Positions 60,141 to 64,000 of a DNA stretch of 64,000 bases are shown in pieces (within the stretch, counting starts at the first letter, position 1; each line of letters starts with the position of its first letter). The position numbers and the translations under genes were made by a program. The notes beneath the pieces were generated by a model that worked only from the letters and a program-made list of their open reading frames with translations, searched no databases and was not told the DNA's origin. The stretch is taken from positions 186,001 to 250,000 of the forward strand of contig CAWGAE010000020.1 in assembly GCA_963820395.1 (NCBI GenBank), written 5' to 3'. This DNA is from DATFVJ01 sp963820395. GTDB taxonomy: Bacteria > Actinomycetota > Actinomycetes > Streptosporangiales > Streptosporangiaceae.

Positions 60141-61054
60141 GGAGTGGTCTTCTGGGTGAGGGAGGCGACGCGTTGAGCCGGGCCGCGTTCATTGCCGACC
60201 AGAAGGCCAGCCACCGCGTCCCGTACGCGGTGTCCTGCCGGGCTCTGGGCGTGTCGGAGTCGTGGTTCCACAAGTGGCACGACCGGCCGTGCACGCCGTC
60301 CCAGCAGCGGCGCGCCGAGGTGGACCAGGCGGTGGCTGCTGCGTTCAAAGCGTCCGGGCAGACCTACGGATCGCCGCGCATTCACCGCGACCTGGTCGAG
60401 GAAGGATGGCGGATCAGCGAGAAGACGGTCGCTAAGTCGATGGCCCGCCAGGGCCTGGTGGGGCGGTCAAAGAAACGCCGCAAGGGGCTGACACGTCCGG
60501 ACAAAAAGAAGCGGCCGTTCCCGGATCTGCTGAAACGCGGCTTCACCGCGCCGGCGCCGAATGTGAAATGGTGCGGGGATATCACCGAGATACCCACAGA
60601 CGAGGGGAAGCTCTATCTGGCTACCGCCCTCGACTTGTTCTCCCGCCGCCTGCTGGGGTATGCCACCAGCGCCCATCCCGACGCTGACCTGGCAGGCCAG
60701 GCCATCAAGATGGCGGTGGCGGCCCGTGGCGGGAACGTCGCCGAAGTGATCTTCCACACGGACCGGGGTTCCACCTACACCGCCGATGAGTTCACCGGCC
60801 TATGCGCCAAACTTGGGATCCGCCAGTCGATGGGCCGTGTGGGGTCGTGTTTCGATAATGCAGCAGCGGAATCGTTCTTCTCGACTCTGGAATGGGAGGT
60901 GCTATCGCGTCATCACTTTAGCACACGGAATGAGGCGAGGGAAATCGTGGTGGGCTGGGTATGTGACTTCTATAATAGCCGCAGGCGTCACAGTTCTTGT
61001 GGCATGAAATCGCCCATCGACTACGAGAATTCCGCTAAAATAGAGGCAGCATAA
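60137..61054 (+). CDS. IS3-family transposase OrfB
   Basis: A protein of 305 aa with the rve DDE domain: D in VKWCGDITEIPTDEGKLYLA, D in VIFHTDRGSTYTADEF and E in SCFDNAAAESFFSTLEWEVL, 35 residues after the second D as expected for IS3. It ends WVCDFYNSRRRHSSCGMKSP. The N-terminal HTH_21 region (HRVPYAVSCRALGVSESWFH) is present. Intact. Confidence 0.92.
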   Translation: MRSGLLGEGGDALSRAAFIADQKASHRVPYAVSCRALGVSESWFHKWHDRPCTPSQQRRAEVDQAVAAAFKASGQTYGSPRIHRDLVEEGWRISEKTVAKSMARQGLVGRSKKRRKGLTRPDKKKRPFPDLLKRGFTAPAPNVKWCGDITEIPTDEGKLYLATALDLFSRRLLGYATSAHPDADLAGQAIKMAVAARGGNVAEVIFHTDRGSTYTADEFTGLCAKLGIRQSMGRVGSCFDNAAAESFFSTLEWEVLSRHHFSTRNEAREIVVGWVCDFYNSRRRHSSCGMKSPIDYENSAKIEAA

Positions 61055-61105
61055 GGAGTCCTCCACGGTTCGGGGGGAACCTCAGGCTCCGCTCGGTCGG
61101 GCCAC

Positions 61106-62530
61106 GTCCAGGGAGGTGGTGTATGAGATGACCACCTCGCGATCGGTTTCTATTTAAGCACCAATGGCCTCAATTGTCACGTCAGTCTCGGAATTATTGT
61201 CGGGCCTTTGTATTGTCCGCTGGCAGGCGGCGAGGATTTCCGCGCCCAGGTACCGGCGGGACTCGGCCCATTCGTCGTTCTGCTCGGCCAGCACGGCGCC
61301 GACCAGGCGGATGATGGCGTCGCGGCCGGGGAAGATGCCCACCACGTCGGTCCGGCGCCTAATTTCCTTATTCAGGCGCTCTTGCGGATTGTTGCTCCAC
61401 ACCTGGCGCCAGACCTCGCGGGGGAAGGCGGTGAAGGCCAGGATGTCGTCGCGGGCGTCGTCCAGGTGCGCGGCGGCCTGGGGGAACTTGGCCTGCAGGG
61501 CGGTAACGACCTGGCCGTGCTGGGCGTGCACGGAGGCGGCGTCGGGCTGTTCGAAGATGGTCCGCAGCAGGGTGGAGACCCACGGCTGGGCGGACTTGGG
61601 CACCTTGGTGGCCAGGTTGCGGGCGTAGTGTGCCCGGCACCGCTGCCAGCAGGCGCCGGGCAGCACCGCGGCAATCGCATCCCGCAAGCCCTGATGGCAG
61701 TCGGAGGTGACCAGCTGGACGCCGGACAGGCCGCGAGCGACCAGGCCGCGCAGGAACGCCAGCCACCCGGCGCCGTCCTCGGAGCTGGCCACGTCGATAC
61801 CGAGGATCTCCCGCTTGCCGCCGGCGTTGACGCCGGTGGCGATCAGGGCGTGCACGTTCACCGTGCGGCCGCCCTCGCGGACCTTCTGGGTGAGTGCGTC
61901 CAGCCACACGAAGGTGTACGGCCCGGCGTCCAGCGGCCGGGACCGGAAGCCGTCCACCAGCTCGTCGAGTTCGGCGGCCATGAGGCTGACCTGCGACTTC
62001 GACAGCGAGGTGACACCGAGCGAGGCGGCCAGCTTCTCCACCCGCCGGGTGGAGACACCCAGCAGGTAGCTGGTCGCCACCACCGAGGCCAGCGCCCGCT
62101 CGGCGCGCCGCCGGTGCTCGAGGAACTCCGGGTAGTACGAGCCTTGGCGCAGCTTGGGGATCGCCAGCTCGATGGTCCCGGCCCGGGTATCCCACTCGCG
62201 CTGCCGGTAACCGTTGCGGCTGTTCACCCGCCCGGGGGTGACCTCCCCGTAGCCGGCGTTGCAGCGGACCTCGACATCGGCGTCCATCATCCGCTGCGCA
62301 AACCCCTTGATCATCTCCCGGAGCAGGTCCGGGCTCGCCGATGCCAGTGTCTCCTCGAACTGCGCGCCGGGAACCGGCACAATGTCACGTGCGGCCACTT
62401 CGTTCTCCTTCGTCTCGTAGTGAGCACTTCGAAGGATCACGAGGTGGCCGTCTCAGGTCACGCCGACACGCCCATCAAAGGCGAACCAGTCACAGCCGGA
62501 CCAGTTACCCCATACACCACTCCCGTGGAC
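61106..62530 (-). mobile_element. IS256-family element, about 1.4 kb
   Basis: Imperfect inverted ends: GTCCAGGGAGGTGGTGTATG at 61106 and, on the other strand, GTCCACGGGAGTGGTGTATG at 62530. One leftward transposase gene. No clear 8-9 bp target duplication, possibly because neighbouring rearrangements removed it. Confidence 0.8.
61154..62398 (-). CDS. IS256-family (mutator-type) transposase
   Basis: A protein of 414 aa. GTG 62398 with AAGGAG six bases upstream decides the start. Motifs: NSRNGYRQREWDTRAGTIEL, IPKLRQGSYYPEFLEHRRRA; D in YTFVWLDALTQKVREGG, D in GVQLVTSDCHQGLRDAI and E in NNPQERLNKEIRRRTDVVGI, the IS256 DDE triad; RCRAHYARNLATKVPK is the conserved C-x2-H region. Intact. Confidence 0.94.
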   Translation of the reverse strand: MAARDIVPVPGAQFEETLASASPDLLREMIKGFAQRMMDADVEVRCNAGYGEVTPGRVNSRNGYRQREWDTRAGTIELAIPKLRQGSYYPEFLEHRRRAERALASVVATSYLLGVSTRRVEKLAASLGVTSLSKSQVSLMAAELDELVDGFRSRPLDAGPYTFVWLDALTQKVREGGRTVNVHALIATGVNAGGKREILGIDVASSEDGAGWLAFLRGLVARGLSGVQLVTSDCHQGLRDAIAAVLPGACWQRCRAHYARNLATKVPKSAQPWVSTLLRTIFEQPDAASVHAQHGQVVTALQAKFPQAAAHLDDARDDILAFTAFPREVWRQVWSNNPQERLNKEIRRRTDVVGIFPGRDAIIRLVGAVLAEQNDEWAESRRYLGAEILAACQRTIQRPDNNSETDVTIEAIGA

Positions 62531-62685
62531 GTGAACCTCGGTGTGTCGGTCCGGTTGGGACCGCCTAAGCGGCCGCCTATACCCACCGTCTACGGTGAAC
62601 TTCCACGGACTTCACCGAGATGTTCAGCGTTGGTGTTGGCCCAACGGCCCTTACTTGGGACAGCTCGCCCGAGATTCGGCATTCC

Positions 62686-62727
62686 TTCGGGACGAAGAGG
62701 CCGCCGGTCAAATCCGGCCACCCCGAC
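62686..62727 (+). repeat. att copy: partial tRNA-Pro 3' half
   Basis: TTCGGGACGAAGAGGCCGCC and on to CCACCCCGAC, 42 bases matching 4427-4469 with one T deleted in the T-loop. No 5' half, so it is not a tRNA gene. It marks the right end (attR) of the 58-kb island, or the junction with a second element stacked beyond it. Confidence 0.85.
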
Positions 62728-62741
62728 CAGGAAAGTGCAGG

Positions 62742-63230
62742 TCACAGTGCATCTGTGTGACCTGTGCCCACGGTTCGCCTCTCGCGGTGTCCGATTTTGG
62801 GAGCGAGATGGGAGCCGATCTTGGTAGCGGCGGACCGCAAGTCAAACAGAAACGTGTTTAGCAAGCGTACCGAGGGACGCTCAGCCAGGCGGGCATGCTC
62901 GCGCAGGGGGTCCTCCCAGCGCGCTTGCAGCGCATCTTTAAGCTCCTCGCGCATCGCTGGGCTGACGTGGCCGTACACGCCGCGCATCCCGGGTTCCTCG
63001 TGACCCAGACACTCGGACTTAAGCACGTCAGCGATCCCTGCCTCGTCCATCCACGTCTTGTGGCCGTGCCGTAGGCCGTGCGGAGTCAGCCCGCGGCTGA
63101 CCGGGAGCCATGACGCGAGCGCCACATCTCGCCAGGCTCCTGCCCCGAGCCGGGACAAGTGGTCCTGAGCGGCCTTGTGCGCGACGACCGCGCCGTCCAG
63201 GCGCCGAGGCAGCGCACTCGATATTGCGAC
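62742..63230 (-). pseudogene. Second tyrosine integrase, C-terminal remnant
   Basis: Leftward SRGLTPHGLRHGHKTWMDEA, GIADVLKSECLGHEEPGMRG, VYGHVSPAMREELKDALQAR (H-x-x-R box HGLRH and Tyr in VYGHVS), ending LRSAATKIGSHLAPKIGHRE. The gene ends 15 bp from the att copy, with its 3' end facing it, as at the left end of the island. The N-terminal half is missing, replaced by a Rep fragment. Confidence 0.75.
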
Positions 63231-63530
63231 GGTGGCCGGTGATTGTTTCGGGGATGCCTTTGCCACCGGCCAGGCAGCCCCGCCCGGACGAGCTGCCGCG
63301 CATCGCGTTTGTAGGTGTCCGAGCAGGGCGGGCAGACGGTTTCGCGGCGGTTACCACAGGAGACCAGGAGCACTCCCCCGGGTTCGCTGCGGCTGTCGTA
63401 GGCGGGCGCGAGTTCCCCGGTCGCCAGGTCCACGGCGTCGATGCGGCCCCGGAGCAGGATCGGGTTACAGCAGCCACCAGAAGTCCCGAGCTGGCGCAAG
63501 CGCCCACCCTTTAGCAGTGATCTTGCCCGG
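63231..63530 (-). pseudogene. RepSA-like replication initiator, N-terminal fragment
   Basis: Leftward LGTSGGCCNPILLRGRIDAV, DLATGELAPAYDSRSEPGGV, LLVSCGNRRETVCPPCSDTY, KRDARQLVRAGL, then a shift to GGKGIPETITGH. The C-N-P-I-L-RG and C-CxxC-YKxDA patterns are those of the pSAM2-type Rep N-terminus. Fused to the integrase remnant after a deletion. Confidence 0.65.
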
Positions 63531-63610
63531 CAAGACCATCGGCACCTATCGGAAGGACTGGGCAGAGCGTGGCGTGCCAACATCCGGATTTGCAAGCAGA
63601 GGTCGTGGGA

Positions 63611-63994
63611 CTAGCTGGTCACCTTGATGAGGAACAGCCACGCGTTGATCACGCCGCCCAGGAGACTCGCCACGGCGGCGGGGACCAGCCAGTACAAGCC
63701 ACCACCGGCCTTCAGGAGGAAGGTGAGCCCGGCAACGCCAAAGAGCACAGCGGTGATCGTGTTGGGAGAGAACCTTTCGATGTAGCGAGCCACGCCCTGA
63801 GCGGACCCGTGACCAGCTCGCCGGTCCAAGATGAGCAGGGCCGCGCCCGAGACCACGGCCACAGCTAGCAGCTCCGAACCCAGGGCTGCCGGTGGTTGAG
63901 GAGCCACCAGCAAGAGCGCGCTTAGCACTGAGGTCATGAACAGCACCAGAGTTTGAGCGGCGCGGGAGCTGAGGCTGCGTGATGCGGACAGCAC
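63611..63994 (-). CDS. Predicted membrane protein (5' end may lie outside window)
   Basis: At least 127 aa with four hydrophobic stretches: QTLVLFMTSVLSALLLVAPQ, ELLAVAVVSGAALLILDRRA, NTITAVLFGVAGLTFLLKAG, LVPAAVASLLGGVINAWLFL. The RYIERFSPNT and LLKAGGGLYWLVP blocks are characteristic of a conserved actinobacterial membrane protein family of unknown function. The GTG at 63994 is possible but lies 6 bp from the window edge; the true start may be further right. It may mark the return to chromosomal DNA or cargo of the stacked element. Confidence 0.7.
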   Translation of the reverse strand: MLSASRSLSSRAAQTLVLFMTSVLSALLLVAPQPPAALGSELLAVAVVSGAALLILDRRAGHGSAQGVARYIERFSPNTITAVLFGVAGLTFLLKAGGGLYWLVPAAVASLLGGVINAWLFLIKVTS

Positions 63995-64000
63995 GTCACT

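Larger units (their letters stand above)
59841..61084 (+). mobile_element. IS3-family element, about 1.24 kb
   Basis: Ends GAGCTTCCCCCCGGATCGAG at the left and, on the other strand, GAGGTTCCCCCCGAACCGTG at the right (imperfect inverted repeat), with two overlapping genes orfA and orfB. No target duplication was clear. It truncates the MKFVQVIDY-type gene. Confidence 0.8.

Noticed and set aside
62686..62727. Second tRNA-Pro gene
   Set aside because: Only the 3' half is present and one T-loop base is missing; it is an att copy.
61208..62827. 539-codon open frame on the + strand
   Set aside because: Antisense shadow of the IS256 transposase running past the element's end; no motif.

Overview
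The window is very GC-rich DNA from a filamentous actinobacterium. The evidence is GTG starts, actinobacterial families (large-ATPase LuxR regulators, ECF42 sigma factor, pSAM2-like Rep remnants, LAL and STAND proteins) and a dense load of IS1634, IS630, IS3, IS256, IS30, IS110, ISAs1 and IS701 elements. A Streptosporangiales-like or Trebonia-like organism is my guess; the genus cannot be read from the sequence.

Left edge (1-4468), chromosomal-type DNA: remnant of a large serine recombinase, a GatB/YqeY gene, a complete IS630 element carrying a passenger gene between inverted repeats and TA duplications (1506-3154), a membrane-anchored metallophosphoesterase, and tRNA-Pro(CGG) at 4395-4468.

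Island (about 4427-62727): the 3' part of tRNA-Pro is repeated, with one base missing, at 62686-62727, so about 58 kb looks like a mobile island integrated into tRNA-Pro. Its left end has the usual order: integrase, XRE-type regulator (TGATG-coupled to the integrase), divergent excisionase-like HTH gene, small protein, DnaB-N/RecA-like replication ATPase and a SWIM-like small protein. The rest is a mosaic of cargo and debris. It includes a methyltransferase, a LAL regulator, a lipoprotein, a broken carbamate kinase, a 2OG-Fe(II) oxygenase, an ECF42/DGPF sigma module with decayed VOC and SRPBCC neighbours, a secreted histidine-rich peptide, an NAD formate dehydrogenase, and many transposons.

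The most striking block is 32.5-47.3 kb. It holds two NLR-like STAND ATPases. One is a WD40-like/TIR/NB-ARC/TPR protein (35238-39086, remnant to 39390). The other is a membrane-anchored NB-ARC/kinesin-light-chain-TPR protein (43864-46257, remnant to 47261). Both sensor arms are made of nearly identical tandem DNA repeats (five 120-bp units; twelve 126-bp units), and both are now interrupted (8-bp deletion; about 200-bp insertion). An unrecognised gene split by IS30 and a small repeat-bearing protein lie in the same block. By analogy with Avs/TIR-STAND immunity this is a candidate defence locus, but function is inferred.

Right edge (62742-64000): a second tyrosine-integrase remnant and a Rep N-terminal remnant directly beyond the second att copy suggest that another element was stacked at the same tRNA site, followed by a predicted membrane protein.

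Many genes carry single-base frameshifts (int, ATPase, SWIM protein, SRPBCC, VOC and others). Either the island is decaying or the assembly has indel errors; raw reads would decide.
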